Shown in pieces: positions 9,179 to 18,384 of a DNA stretch of 64,000 nucleotides. The translations under genes were made by a program, and so were the position numbers. The DNA is from Paenibacillus sp. L3-i20 (GTDB lineage Bacteria; Bacillota; Bacilli; Paenibacillales; Paenibacillaceae). The stretch lies in NCBI RefSeq assembly GCF_022180385.2, contig NZ_BQME02000002.1:930001-994000 (forward strand), written 5' to 3'. The first letter of the stretch is position 1, and each line of letters opens with the position of its first letter. The notes beneath the pieces were generated by a model, which saw nothing but the letters and a program-made list of their open reading frames with translations, had not been told where the DNA came from and made no database searches.

Positions 9179-10528
9179 ATGTCTACTTTACGTTTGTCTT
9201 CTTCAAAGCAGTTTAAGCTATTCATTGTATTTAGCATCATGTTTTCACTTGTGTTCGGTATTTCAAGTACAGTGTTCGTTAAAAAAGCTTCCGCCCATGG
9301 AAACGTTACGAATAGCCGAGCGGCATTATGTGCCAGTGGGCAAAATCAGAATTGTGGTCAAATCATATATGAGCCGTACAGCTTAGAAGGACCAAAAGGC
9401 TTCCCAGCAGCCGGTCCTCCAGATGGGAAAATTGCAAGTGCTAACACTTGGTTCACACAGCTTGATCAACAAACATCTACTCGTTGGTCAAAAGTGAACA
9501 TAAGCGCTGGATCATACACCTTCAACTGGTCTATTAAAGTTCCTCACGCAACGACTAGTTGGAAATACTATATGACAAAGCAGAACTGGGACCCTAATGC
9601 TCCACTATCTCGTGCTTCCTTCGATCTAACTCCGTTTTGTAGTGTATCCTCCGGCGGGGCTCAGCCTGGCGGATCTTATTCCGACACTTGCAATATTCCC
9701 AGCCGAACAGGATACCAAGTAATTTTAGCAGTATGGGAAATCTACGATACAAATAATGCGTTCTACAATGTCATTGATGTTAATTTTAGCGGTGGTAATA
9801 ACTCAGATACTGTCGCTCCTTCAACTCCATCAAGTGCTGCATCATCCAATATCGGCACGACAACGGCCACTATCTCTTGGGGTGCTTCTACCGATAACGT
9901 AGGTGTTTCTGGATACCGAGTCTTTAATGGCACTAACCAAATCGCAACAACAAACGGTGCAACTTCAGCTAATCTTACTAATCTAACGGCTAACACAACG
10001 TACAACCTTACGGTTAAAGCGTTCGATGCAGCAGGTAATGTTTCAAATGCGAGCAATACTGTTACATTCACTACTCTTCCAGTAACTGGACCAGATACTT
10101 TACCGCCTTCTGCACCTTCCAGCCTCCATGTTATGGGCACAGCAACCTCGACATCTGTACCTCTAATGTGGAATGCATCAACTGATAACGTAGGGGTCAA
10201 GGAGTATCAAATATTCCGTGGCAGTACGTATGTTGCAACAGTACCAGCAACTTCTTTACAATATACGGTTACGAATTTAACGGCAAATACTGCGTACTCC
10301 TTCACAGTAAAGGCACTTGATCATGCAGGCAATGTATCAGCAGCAAGCAATGTCCTTAACGTGACAACACCTGCAGCACCTGTCGGTTATCCTGCTTGGA
10401 GCGCAACAACCACTTATGTAGCAGGAAATAAAGTTACACACAACAACGTCAACTATGAAGCAAAATGGTGGACGCTTAACGAAACACCAGGCACTTCAAC
10501 TGCTACTGTTTGGAAAGTTATACCATAA
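9179..10528 (+). CDS. AA10 lytic polysaccharide monooxygenase with two FnIII and a CBM5/12 module
   Basis: A 449-residue secreted copper enzyme that oxidatively cleaves chitin or cellulose. The signal peptide ends ASA just before HGN, so the mature protein begins with the histidine that forms the copper 'histidine brace'. The AA10 domain covers about residues 38-205, with a second histidine in VPHATTSWKYY and a C-terminal NAFYNVIDVNF strand. Two FnIII repeats (about 212-300 and 305-395; STDNVGV in both) and a C-terminal carbohydrate-binding module with YPAWSATTTY and YEAKWWT follow. ATG 9179 is preceded by GGAGGG; the upstream extension of the frame is not expected to be translated. A close paralogue lies at 53336-54682. 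Confidence 0.93.
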   Translation: MSTLRLSSSKQFKLFIVFSIMFSLVFGISSTVFVKKASAHGNVTNSRAALCASGQNQNCGQIIYEPYSLEGPKGFPAAGPPDGKIASANTWFTQLDQQTSTRWSKVNISAGSYTFNWSIKVPHATTSWKYYMTKQNWDPNAPLSRASFDLTPFCSVSSGGAQPGGSYSDTCNIPSRTGYQVILAVWEIYDTNNAFYNVIDVNFSGGNNSDTVAPSTPSSAASSNIGTTTATISWGASTDNVGVSGYRVFNGTNQIATTNGATSANLTNLTANTTYNLTVKAFDAAGNVSNASNTVTFTTLPVTGPDTLPPSAPSSLHVMGTATSTSVPLMWNASTDNVGVKEYQIFRGSTYVATVPATSLQYTVTNLTANTAYSFTVKALDHAGNVSAASNVLNVTTPAAPVGYPAWSATTTYVAGNKVTHNNVNYEAKWWTLNETPGTSTATVWKVIP

Positions 10529-10575
10529 TCTTTAAGTGCTAGAAATCTTTAAGTAAATAATAATAAACGAGAATA

Positions 10576-10626
10576 CAAAAAAAGACGACTCTCATCCCTG
10601 AAAATAATGGGGTAGTCGTCTTTTTC
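10576..10626. terminator. bidirectional terminator
   Basis: AAGACGACT (10582-10590) pairs with AGTCGTCTT (10614-10622), with A-rich and T-rich flanks. It serves the LPMO gene and the converging DUF1835 gene. Confidence 0.85.
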
Positions 10627-10655
10627 TCTATATCGTATTTTTTCAATTCAGACGT

Positions 10656-11726
10656 TCATTTGATGAAATCATTATTCCTAGGCAATTTACGTCTTATGCT
10701 GTAAAATCTCATTGCTGCAGGAAGTCCACTAATTTCAAGAACACCATCATAAATCAGCTCTCTAAGTCGGTACTCAAAATAAGAATCACCAATATACTGG
10801 TCGCAATAAGCAATAGCCTCACCGATTAATCGGGTTGCTCTTAAGAATCCATTTTCACCAGCTGGAGTCTTAAGATGGTCTAACTTCTCCAGTAAATATT
10901 GGTCATAATAATCAGCTGACACCCCAATTACTGCGCCTTCCTTCCATATTCGCAACATTTCTTTTTGTTTAGTGATTGATTGCCATTGTTGCACCAATTG
11001 CGTAATGTCGGCGCTACCCAGCTCAGAGCTGTCGTCCATTCGAAGAAGTGCTTCCTGAAGGTTAGTAGAAGAGATTTCACCCGAATGTAAATAGTCAACT
11101 TTGGCATTCGATCCGTTACTCAGCTTTTCGCAAATATTACAAGCATCGTATATGGCAATTTTATTACGCTTGTTACGAAGTAGGTTTAATGCATGACGCA
11201 TACCTGCCTGCTCGCATACGTTACTGCTGGCCCATATAATTACTTTTGCCCCTTCGGGAATGCTCGCAATCTTTTTCACAAGCTCAATGTACTCTTCTTC
11301 TATTTCAGTATACGCTGTAAAAGCATCTACAATATTATTGCGAAACCAGTCGCTACGGGCCTTTCTACCCTTTGGTAAGTCCACATCAATTAGGGGGCCA
11401 ATCGAATAATTTTCTTCAAATATAATTACTTTATGATAATGCGCCCAATCCAATTGCTTTAGCGCTTGCTTCATACTACCTGCAAAAGAATGACCGATAA
11501 CAATGTGTACGTGCGTACAGTCGGGTACTGGGGTCCAAAATGCTCTTTTTTCTTGAATTCCCATCAATTCGTCGTAAAGCTCAATCAAATCGGTAACTTG
11601 CTTTTGTTGCGGTTCATCAAGCTCCTTCAATTGCGTAATACCGGATAAAACAAAACTCAAATATGACTTCATTTCCTCGTTACTTAAACCATCGACAGCC
11701 TTTTTGATTGCTAGTATGTCTTTCAA
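10656..11726 (-). CDS. DUF1835 / DUF3658 domain protein
   Basis: A 356-residue cytoplasmic protein. Residues about 70-190 match DUF1835 (HIVIGHSFAGSMKQAL, then IIFEENYSIGPL), and the C-terminal part resembles DUF3658 (LRELIYDGVLEISG). No biochemical activity is established for these domains. The start is TTG at 11724-11726, preceded by AAGGAGAG at six bases. It is 31 bases downstream of the pentapeptide-repeat gene on the same strand and is probably co-transcribed with it. Confidence 0.8.
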   Translation of the reverse strand: MKDILAIKKAVDGLSNEEMKSYLSFVLSGITQLKELDEPQQKQVTDLIELYDELMGIQEKRAFWTPVPDCTHVHIVIGHSFAGSMKQALKQLDWAHYHKVIIFEENYSIGPLIDVDLPKGRKARSDWFRNNIVDAFTAYTEIEEEYIELVKKIASIPEGAKVIIWASSNVCEQAGMRHALNLLRNKRNKIAIYDACNICEKLSNGSNAKVDYLHSGEISSTNLQEALLRMDDSSELGSADITQLVQQWQSITKQKEMLRIWKEGAVIGVSADYYDQYLLEKLDHLKTPAGENGFLRATRLIGEAIAYCDQYIGDSYFEYRLRELIYDGVLEISGLPAAMRFYSIRRKLPRNNDFIK

Positions 11727-11757
11727 TTACGTCTCTCCTTCTTCATAACAACCGTTA

Positions 11758-12363
11758 TCAATTCACTTTAGCCCCATGAGAAAGTGAAAACAATACAGAT
11801 TGCTCTTTATCCATCCTCAGACCTGTAATAGTGAACGTTTTGAAATCGACCCCTTCCATTTTGGCCCCTCTTATATCAGCTCCTTGCAGCTTGGCTTTTG
11901 AAAGTATGGCCCTGGTCAGATCAGAATCTCGCAAATCAGCCTTTTCTAAATTAGCTCCAGACAAATCTGCTTCAAAAAACTTAATTCCTCGTAAATCCTG
12001 CTTCACTAATCGTGTATTTCTCAAATTCGTATACGACCAGTCTCCTTGTATAATTGTGATTCCATCCATCGACGAAGAAGTGAAATCCGACCCTGTCATT
12101 TTGCAGGATTCAAATTTTGAAACAAAAAGATTAGCTCCGTTAAAGTTGCAATTCTCAAACGCTGATTCCTTATGAATAGAGCCATTTAACAATGCCCCAC
12201 GAAAATCACATTCAATAAAGCGACACTCTTTGGACGATATTTCCTCTAATGAACCGTGAGAAAATGTACAACGATTAAATGTGCATCTCACTAGTTCACC
12301 GAATCTTAAATCTTGAGTGCCAAAGTCAATTTCCGAATAATTTTGATTGCTGTGCTGAAACAT
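11758..12363 (-). CDS. pentapeptide-repeat protein
   Basis: A 201-residue right-handed beta-helix protein. Repeats of the A(D/N)LXX type run through most of it, for example ANLFVSKF, ADLSGANLEKADLRDSDL and ADIRGAKM, with phenylalanine or leucine at the central position. Size and architecture resemble Qnr-like gyrase-protecting proteins and the Bacillota YjbI group, but the loops that define Qnr cannot be assigned by eye. GGAGG lies six bases before the ATG. It is the first gene of a probable two-gene operon with the DUF1835 gene. Confidence 0.85.
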   Translation of the reverse strand: MFQHSNQNYSEIDFGTQDLRFGELVRCTFNRCTFSHGSLEEISSKECRFIECDFRGALLNGSIHKESAFENCNFNGANLFVSKFESCKMTGSDFTSSSMDGITIIQGDWSYTNLRNTRLVKQDLRGIKFFEADLSGANLEKADLRDSDLTRAILSKAKLQGADIRGAKMEGVDFKTFTITGLRMDKEQSVLFSLSHGAKVN

Positions 12364-12505
12364 AAGTTGCCTCCACTATCCTTCTTTTTTTCTTATAGTA
12401 TTATCATTTTAATATAGCATATAGGAGTCAAGCACCGTTTAACGATAACTAAATGTCAAGGGTAATATTTTTAATTTACAACTCTCACACTGTACAGCAG
12501 CTTAA

Positions 12506-13639
12506 TCAATAAGAATCTGCAAATCGAGAAATTGCAAATGGAGTAGTATCATGCTCTGATTTCCCTTTTATAATGAGGTCCGTCAATATCTCGCCTACGA
12601 CGCTAGCAAACTTAAATCCATGTCCAGAGAAGCCGCCGGCAATTACTATATTGGAATGGAGCGGATGGCGGTCGATGATAAAATCTTCGTCTGGTGTCAT
12701 TTCGTATTTACACACGGCTCCTTTAAGAACCTTGCCTGCTGCCCGTGGGAAAAATGATTCCAAAGCTGCTCGAAGATCAAGTTCGTCAGCGGGGTAATGT
12801 CCGTATGGCTCAAATCGATGATCAGGACTCCAGAGTTGTCCCGCATCGTGTCTGCCGATTTTGACACCTGAGCCATTAAAGCTAGGAAAACCGTAAAAGC
12901 CTTTTTCACCATCTCCAATTGTGAATCCAGGGAACTGTTTGTAGTCAAATAAGGATTCTTCCGCTTCAAACCACGCTACTGCTTTGCGGAGCGGTCTAAT
13001 AGGAAGCTTAATGAAATGTGATGCAGTATCGAACCAAGCTCCCATACTCATTATGAGTTTTGCAGCTCTGAATGATCCTTGATTCGTAGTTACAGTTACA
13101 TGGTTGTTATCTGACTCAATGTTTGTAATAGTTGTATTCGTAAGTAAAGAAGCACCGTGGAGCAATGCTTGATCTCGATATGTTTGGACAACCTTTTCAC
13201 TAAACAAAAAGCCTGCCTCCGGTTCGTATAATCCAGCATAATGATCAGGGACATGTATTCCGTTCCATCGACGCTGAATTTCGTTTGCATTCAAAATTTC
13301 GACTCGTATATGATGACTATTCGCATGATCGAGCTTTTCTTTAAGGACTTGGGAACCAGTTGCCCCCATATTAAGTACACCTGAACGAATAAGCAAAGGA
13401 GTACCACTTACTTCCTCTAGATCTCTCCACAACTGGTCAGCTCGAATGGCCATTTTCGTATAGGTGTGATTTCCAGCATAAACATGCCGCATAAGACGTG
13501 TATCTCCATGATGGCTTCCTGATGAGTGTGGCGGATCGAAAGCATCAATTAGCAGCGTTTTTACACCTTGTTTCGCTAAGTAATATCCTGCGCTCATTCC
13601 CATCGAACCTGCGCCTGCAATAATAATGTCATAATTCAT
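12506..13639 (-). CDS. solA: N-methyl-L-tryptophan / sarcosine oxidase-type flavoenzyme
   Basis: A 377-residue FAD enzyme of the monomeric sarcosine oxidase family, oxidising N-methyl amino acids to the amino acid, formaldehyde and peroxide. The dinucleotide motif GAGSMGMSAGYYLA is at the N-terminus. SSGSHHGDTRLMRHVY (about 40-55) is the segment typical of SolA. KYEMTPDEDFIIDRHP and GGFSGHGFKFA lie near the C-terminus; the family's covalent flavin cysteine is matched by AVCKYEMTPD. The ATG follows AGGAGGGTG. Homologues differ in substrate, so the N-methyltryptophan name is family-level only. Confidence 0.85.
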   Translation of the reverse strand: MNYDIIIAGAGSMGMSAGYYLAKQGVKTLLIDAFDPPHSSGSHHGDTRLMRHVYAGNHTYTKMAIRADQLWRDLEEVSGTPLLIRSGVLNMGATGSQVLKEKLDHANSHHIRVEILNANEIQRRWNGIHVPDHYAGLYEPEAGFLFSEKVVQTYRDQALLHGASLLTNTTITNIESDNNHVTVTTNQGSFRAAKLIMSMGAWFDTASHFIKLPIRPLRKAVAWFEAEESLFDYKQFPGFTIGDGEKGFYGFPSFNGSGVKIGRHDAGQLWSPDHRFEPYGHYPADELDLRAALESFFPRAAGKVLKGAVCKYEMTPDEDFIIDRHPLHSNIVIAGGFSGHGFKFASVVGEILTDLIIKGKSEHDTTPFAISRFADSY

Positions 13640-13782
13640 CCATACACCCTCCTAAGCTTAAGCGATTCGTAGAGCATATTAATATGTCTACGCAAAAAAA
13701 ATAGTAAAATTTACTAATTAGTCCATAGCTTAATTGCGAGCTGCTTTAATGTCAATAGTTTAGTCAATGCTGTTTTTCACGC

Positions 13783-13811
13783 AAAAAAAGAAGCTGATCA
13801 TACTCAGCTTC
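13783..13811 (-). terminator. terminator after the 31-residue membrane peptide gene
   Basis: GAAGCTGA (13790-13797) and TCAGCTTC (13804-13811) form a stem, followed on the minus strand by T7 (13783-13789). It lies 50 bases after the small gene at 13861-13956, supporting that gene as a transcribed unit. Confidence 0.75.
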
Positions 13812-13860
13812 CCTTGGAGTAGTTATTTCAATAAACATGAAAATAAGCATTGGCTTTGAT

Positions 13861-13956
13861 TTTAGTTATTATCATACTTAGCCATATGGTCAATTCCGAT
13901 TTTCACCAGAATACCTCCGCCGACCATCGTTATTGACAAAATGATCATATAAACCA
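13861..13956 (-). CDS. 31-residue single-span membrane peptide
   Basis: A short open frame preceded by AAAGGAG ten bases before its ATG and followed by its own terminator. The peptide begins MVYMIILSITMVGGGILVK, one hydrophobic helix, and ends in a polar tail (KIGIDHMAKYDNN). Small subunits of transporters or oxidases look like this, but I cannot assign a partner. It is too short for routine ORF calling and lies alone between the oxidase and the MocR regulator. Confidence 0.6.
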
Positions 13957-14181
13957 TTAGATCATCACTCCTTTAATTGTTACGATATTGTTTTCCTTGT
14001 CTTTATGTTAAACAACTTTACTTAAGTGGGAACCATCCAATTTCACTTAATATATGACCATCCATTTGCTAATTTGCTCTTCTTCCCATCCAATTCGCAC
14101 AGTCTTGACACATTCAGTGCTTAATCAATGTTATGATAGGAGTAAATGCTTATAAGCTTTTGAGTTTGGGGAGTTGAAACG

Positions 14182-15627
14182 ATGTGGAAACCGGACCGTC
14201 TTTCCAAGACGCCTATATATGAACAAATCTCAGAACATTTGCAACTAAAAATATCTCAGGGTGAATATCCTCCAGGCAGTATGCTACCTGCAGAGAGAAA
14301 ATTAGCCGAGCAACTAGGCGTTAACCGAAGTACAATTGTTCAAGCTTATGCTGAACTCAGATCTACAGGAATGATCGATAGTCGAACCGGTAGCGGGACA
14401 AGCGTCAGCTTAACGAAGTGGGGAGCAAATCCAAAGCAACCACCCGATTGGGGAAGTTATGCAGACAGCGGGAGCTTCCTTCCTAATGTCCCTTTTCTGC
14501 GAAAAATACGAGAAATGCTTAGCGTCCAGGAGGAATTAATTGATTTTGCGAGTGGTGAGCTTTCTGCTGAGCTATCGCCCTCTCAAGAGATTACGGCACT
14601 GATGCAAGAAAATCAATTTTCAGGATATTTGGGATATGATAATCCGCAAGGATATAAACCGCTTAGAGAAGCGCTAGTGACCTATCTAGAGAAATATAGA
14701 GGTATTCGGACGTCCGAATCATCGATCCTTATTACTTCTGGCTCACAGCAATCGATGTTTTTAATTACAAAATGTCTTTTGTCGCCGGGTGATGCAGTCG
14801 CAATTGAAGATCCTTCCTATTGTTATTCATTACCAATGTTCCAATCTGCTGGTCTGAGATTATTCCGACTTGCTGTTGATAAGCATGGAATAAATCCGGA
14901 AGATATTCGTACGTTGTATAAGAAGCACCGAATAAAGATGGTATTTTTGAATCCAACCTATCATAACCCGACAGGAACTGTGCTTGATGACCAACGTCGT
15001 AGCCAATTGCTAGATATAACAAGCGAATTAGGACTTCCTATTGTAGAGGATGATCCGTTCAGCTTAACATCTTATGATGGAATAGCACCCCTCCCATTCA
15101 AATCGATGGACCGCATGGGTTCAACTCTTTACGTTGGTTCATTTTCCAAAATCGCTGCTTCCGGACTTCGTATCGGATGGATGGTAGCACCTCATACTAT
15201 CGTAGAAAGATTGACAGATGCGAGGCAACAGATGGATTTTGGATTAAGTGTTATTCCCCAACAAGTAGCGGCTTTGTTTTTGGAGTCAGAACGATTTGAA
15301 CCTCACTTAGAGCGATTAAGAATGAATTTACGTTTTAGACGAGACATCATGATCGAAGCGTTGCAGAAAGAACTACCCGGTTTGGTACAGTTTAATGTCC
15401 CCGATGGTGGGCTACATTTGTGGTGCAAGCTTATTCCTGAAGTTAATGATAATAAGTTGTTTGAATCAGCTATTAAACAAGGTGCCATATTTGTACCAGG
15501 CAGTGTGTATGGTTCGGATTCTGGGTTCGTTCGATTTACGTTTGCAAGACCAAAAGTAAATGAGATTGGCCCAGGTATTGATAAGTTCGCTAAGGCACTG
15601 CGGGAGATAGTAAACCTATCGTTATAA
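14182..15627 (+). CDS. MocR/PdxR-type GntR regulator with aminotransferase domain
   Basis: A 481-residue regulator. A GntR winged helix occupies residues 1-75 (IYEQISEHLQLKISQGEYPPG, AERKLAEQLGVNRSTIVQAY). A fold-type-I aminotransferase-like domain (about 110-475) follows, with NPTYHNPTG, VEDDPF and the PLP lysine in GSFSKIAASGLRIGW. Such proteins sense pyridoxal phosphate or an amino acid and usually control a neighbouring gene. The ATG is preceded by GGGGAG. Candidate targets are the small membrane gene and oxidase on the left or the BenE transporter on the right; the sequence does not decide. Confidence 0.9.
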   Translation: MWKPDRLSKTPIYEQISEHLQLKISQGEYPPGSMLPAERKLAEQLGVNRSTIVQAYAELRSTGMIDSRTGSGTSVSLTKWGANPKQPPDWGSYADSGSFLPNVPFLRKIREMLSVQEELIDFASGELSAELSPSQEITALMQENQFSGYLGYDNPQGYKPLREALVTYLEKYRGIRTSESSILITSGSQQSMFLITKCLLSPGDAVAIEDPSYCYSLPMFQSAGLRLFRLAVDKHGINPEDIRTLYKKHRIKMVFLNPTYHNPTGTVLDDQRRSQLLDITSELGLPIVEDDPFSLTSYDGIAPLPFKSMDRMGSTLYVGSFSKIAASGLRIGWMVAPHTIVERLTDARQQMDFGLSVIPQQVAALFLESERFEPHLERLRMNLRFRRDIMIEALQKELPGLVQFNVPDGGLHLWCKLIPEVNDNKLFESAIKQGAIFVPGSVYGSDSGFVRFTFARPKVNEIGPGIDKFAKALREIVNLSL

Positions 15628-15632
15628 TTTAT

Positions 15633-15685
15633 GCAAAAAGGACACCCTTTAACGTATTTCTACGTAATAGGGTGTCCTTATTTTT
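15633..15685. terminator. bidirectional terminator
   Basis: AAGGACACCCT (15638-15648) pairs with AGGGTGTCCTT (15669-15679), with an inner ACGTA dyad and A/T flanks. It serves the MocR gene and the converging BenE gene. Confidence 0.85.
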
Positions 15686-15688
15686 GTT

Positions 15689-16843
15689 CTATTCCTTCAA
15701 TTGTCTCTTCTTACCTCGAAAGTTGTTAGCAGCAACACCAATGAGCAATGCCCAGACCGGAGCAGATATACCAAGCAATTCTATATTCATTACGGCAACG
15801 GCAAAGGTCAATATAGCAGGTACGTTCCAGCTTTTCAGAGAAAAAGTAGATTTAGCGCTGTTAATAAAAATACCGAGCAAAGAAAATCCTGTTATTAAGG
15901 CTACAAAATGTGAAGGCATCATTTGAATGAGGGCAATGACCTTCCATGCTAACAATCCAAAACAAATAACGAAGACGCTTGAAACAATTGCAGCCCAATA
16001 CCGTTTTTCTTTGAGACCTGCATCTTTACTGCTGCAAAGTGCGCTCATCATTCCTCCGACGTTCGCTGCATGACCCCCAAAAAATCCTACAATCACATTT
16101 GCTACACCAGAAGCTATCATTGTCTGGTTCACCGGAGGATCATATTCATTACTTTTTAGTGCAGCAAGTCCAACAGCCAAATCATTGCTCATGACAAGTA
16201 GTGAAAGCGGGATTGCGATCGAAAAAAGTGCTGATAATGAAAAATCAGGTAGGACTGGAACGGGTAACATAACCGCCGAGCTTACCATTTGTGGAAAGTC
16301 GTATTCTATAAACAATCCAGATAGACCAAGAATGAGAGCCCACATTGCAGGTGGCAAAATCTTAGTTATCTTTGGTACTAAGAAAAACCCTGCTAACGCC
16401 ATAAGTCCCGAAATTGGCATGTGGGCAATTGACGGAGCGATGTTAAGTACATAAGGAACAAGTAATCCTGTCAGTAGTGCATCTATTATCGACTTTGGCA
16501 CCCAATTCAATGCTTTGGCAAATAATCCGGTATACCCCGCTATCAGTATAATAACTCCAGACATTACGAAGCCACCGGCTAATTCGGAAAAAGTGAAGTT
16601 TGCAGCAATCGTTCCTATAAAAGCTACTGCAGTTATGGAGTGGGCTCCAGCGAATGGCATTTTATATCGAAGTGCCAAAAATAAATTAAGTGCTCCCCCA
16701 ATAATATAAACCGCTGCAAACCATGAAATAAGTTCGGCTCGGGGTAACCCGGCCATTTCTGCTGCTTGTACAACTAATATTGCTCCGCCTGTACAGGCTA
16801 GTAAGGCTGACATCATCCCTGCTGTTATGTTTTTTATACCCAT
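15689..16843 (-). CDS. BenE-family benzoate/H+ symporter-like permease
   Basis: A 384-residue integral membrane protein with about eleven or twelve hydrophobic spans over its whole length. Family features are AGMMSALLACTGGAILVVQ at the N-terminus, PFAGAHSITAVAFIG (about 90) and FFGGHAANVGGMMSALCSS in the second half. BenE proteins import benzoate or related aromatic acids, but most Bacillota members are untested. AAAGGA lies five bases before the ATG at 16843; upstream in-frame ATG codons at 16879 and 16897 are possible but lack a ribosome site. Confidence 0.82.
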   Translation of the reverse strand: MGIKNITAGMMSALLACTGGAILVVQAAEMAGLPRAELISWFAAVYIIGGALNLFLALRYKMPFAGAHSITAVAFIGTIAANFTFSELAGGFVMSGVIILIAGYTGLFAKALNWVPKSIIDALLTGLLVPYVLNIAPSIAHMPISGLMALAGFFLVPKITKILPPAMWALILGLSGLFIEYDFPQMVSSAVMLPVPVLPDFSLSALFSIAIPLSLLVMSNDLAVGLAALKSNEYDPPVNQTMIASGVANVIVGFFGGHAANVGGMMSALCSSKDAGLKEKRYWAAIVSSVFVICFGLLAWKVIALIQMMPSHFVALITGFSLLGIFINSAKSTFSLKSWNVPAILTFAVAVMNIELLGISAPVWALLIGVAANNFRGKKRQLKE

Positions 16844-17028
16844 TGCTGTCCTTTCAGGGGCGAAATCAACCCGTGTCATTAACGTTATTATTCCCATAAT
16901 GTTATAGCAATTTCACAGTGATTTAACCATCCAATTTTAAAGAATGAATGCCATCCAAAACTATGATATAATTGCATTAAATCTATATTTAATGCAACTT
17001 CAATTGTAAGCGCAGAAATGGACGTGAG

Positions 17029-17964
17029 ATGGTGACTAATGTGCAAGATCAATACGAAAAAGAGAAACAATTGTTTACAATTTATATGAAAGACAGGGAA
17101 TATTCCAAGGATACCCAAAATGCCTATCTTCACGATCTTAAACATTTTTTGAATAATCTTTATGGGAAAGAAATTACTGAGGTAACGAATTTGGATGTAA
17201 TGAGTCATTTAACGAAAGTGCGTGAATCAGGAGCGGGCGCTCGATATCGGAATAGATGTCAATCGGCAATCCGGTTGTTTTATAAAGTAATGATTAAATT
17301 TAATGTTGCTACCTCCAACCCTGCTATGGATATCGAAAAGGCAAAAGTAGACAAAAATAAAAAACCAACGTATTTGGAAAAGGATTTACTAGACTCCTGT
17401 ACACAACTTGTAACTGGAAAATATCAGATTCGTGATGTTACTATCGTTGCACTTATGGCGTATGCTGGGCTACGTGTCAGTGAAATTGTGAAATTAAACG
17501 TCATGGATGTGAGTGGGTCTACAATCGGGGTTCGTGGAAAAGGTGATAAATGGCGCTACATCCCTCTTCCCTCCGAAATTATTGAGTTGTTGGCTGTTTA
17601 TCAAGCTGAGCGGATTGAACCACGTAATAAAAAGGATGAACATGCCCTATTCGTCTCACAATTTGGCCGTCGTATCAGTAAACGAATGGTTCAGAATATA
17701 ACGGAGAAAACGTTTGAGACGCTTATTAAGGAGAATCCTCAGCTCAAGGGGATTCAGTTATCGTCGCATAAATTGCGCCATTCATTTGCAACGGACTTGC
17801 TGCGTAATGGCGTTGATTTAAGGGCTGTTCAGGAGTTGCTTGGTCATGAAGACATATCTACGACGCAGATTTATACGCATGTATTAGATGAGACGAAGCA
17901 ACGAGCAATGAGTAAGGTACGGCCAGCACTGCCCTCTTTCGAAAAGGTTAAAAAAGTGCAATAG
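17029..17964 (+). CDS. tyrosine recombinase (XerC/XerD-like)
   Basis: A 311-residue site-specific recombinase. A SAM-like N-terminal domain (about 8-95) is followed by a catalytic domain with Arg in YAGLRVSE, Lys in GKGDKWR, the HxLR box HKLRHSF, a final His in LGHEDISTT and the nucleophile Tyr in TQIYTHV. The length and single-gene setting resemble Bacillota Xer-like integrases. There is no neighbouring excisionase, no second recombinase and no recognisable att site, so I cannot tell a host recombinase from a lone mobile-element integrase. The start has only a weak ribosome site. Confidence 0.9.
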   Translation: MVTNVQDQYEKEKQLFTIYMKDREYSKDTQNAYLHDLKHFLNNLYGKEITEVTNLDVMSHLTKVRESGAGARYRNRCQSAIRLFYKVMIKFNVATSNPAMDIEKAKVDKNKKPTYLEKDLLDSCTQLVTGKYQIRDVTIVALMAYAGLRVSEIVKLNVMDVSGSTIGVRGKGDKWRYIPLPSEIIELLAVYQAERIEPRNKKDEHALFVSQFGRRISKRMVQNITEKTFETLIKENPQLKGIQLSSHKLRHSFATDLLRNGVDLRAVQELLGHEDISTTQIYTHVLDETKQRAMSKVRPALPSFEKVKKVQ

Positions 17965-17984
17965 CATTTTTTTAACCTTTTTTT
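17942..17984 (+). terminator. terminator overlapping the recombinase stop codon
   Basis: AAAGGTTAAAAAA (17943-17955) pairs with the T-rich arm TTTTTTTAACCTTT (17967-17980). The 5' arm lies inside the final codons of the recombinase gene. Confidence 0.7.
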
Positions 17985-18049
17985 GTGGGAATTATTCAAA
18001 TGGAAGGAAAGAGTGATTGGTAAATTATAAAAATCAACAAATTATGTTT

Positions 18050-18067
18050 ACATAATAATAATTACGT
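18050..18067. repeat. dyad repeat copy a (ACATAA-N6-TTACGT)
   Basis: First of five copies of an 18-base dyad in 18.0-25.8 kb; one base of the right arm differs from a perfect inverted repeat. It is preceded by GTTT. The gap 17985-18384 holds only this and copy b. Confidence 0.5.
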
Positions 18068-18120
18068 AATCTATATAGTGAATTGTTCAAGATTCTGCTT
18101 TCAATCTAATATATAAGTTT

Positions 18121-18138
18121 ACATAAACATTATTATGT
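18121..18138. repeat. dyad repeat copy b (ACATAA-N6-TTATGT)
   Basis: A perfect inverted repeat of six bases with a six-base spacer, preceded by AAGTTT as in copy d. It lies about 250 bases upstream of the lipoprotein gene at 18385. Confidence 0.55.
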
Positions 18139-18384
18139 TCTTTCATTGCGACTCTTCTTATTCAATTTTCTAGAGCTTATCAAGACAACATTCGTTAGAT
18201 CTTGTGGGTCACCTCCAAAGCGGCATAACAAGCAAACTCTTATCCACGATCTGCTGTCGCTATCTGAAAAGTTACTTGTGAATTGACTAGCCACCACTAT
18301 GAAAGAGACCTCCATGGAATGAGCGGTACTTATATAATAGAGTAAAGATTCGATAGTACTAATTAAGAAAGCGGAGGTTAAACA

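Noticed and set aside
9763..10200. Long antisense ORF inside the first LPMO
   Set aside because: It arises from the repetitive FnIII coding sequence and matches no family. The sense frame is clearly coding.
17029..17964. Integrase marking a prophage or integrative element
   Set aside because: No excisionase, phage structural, relaxase or att-like direct repeat next to a tRNA is visible. Only the recombinase itself is supported.
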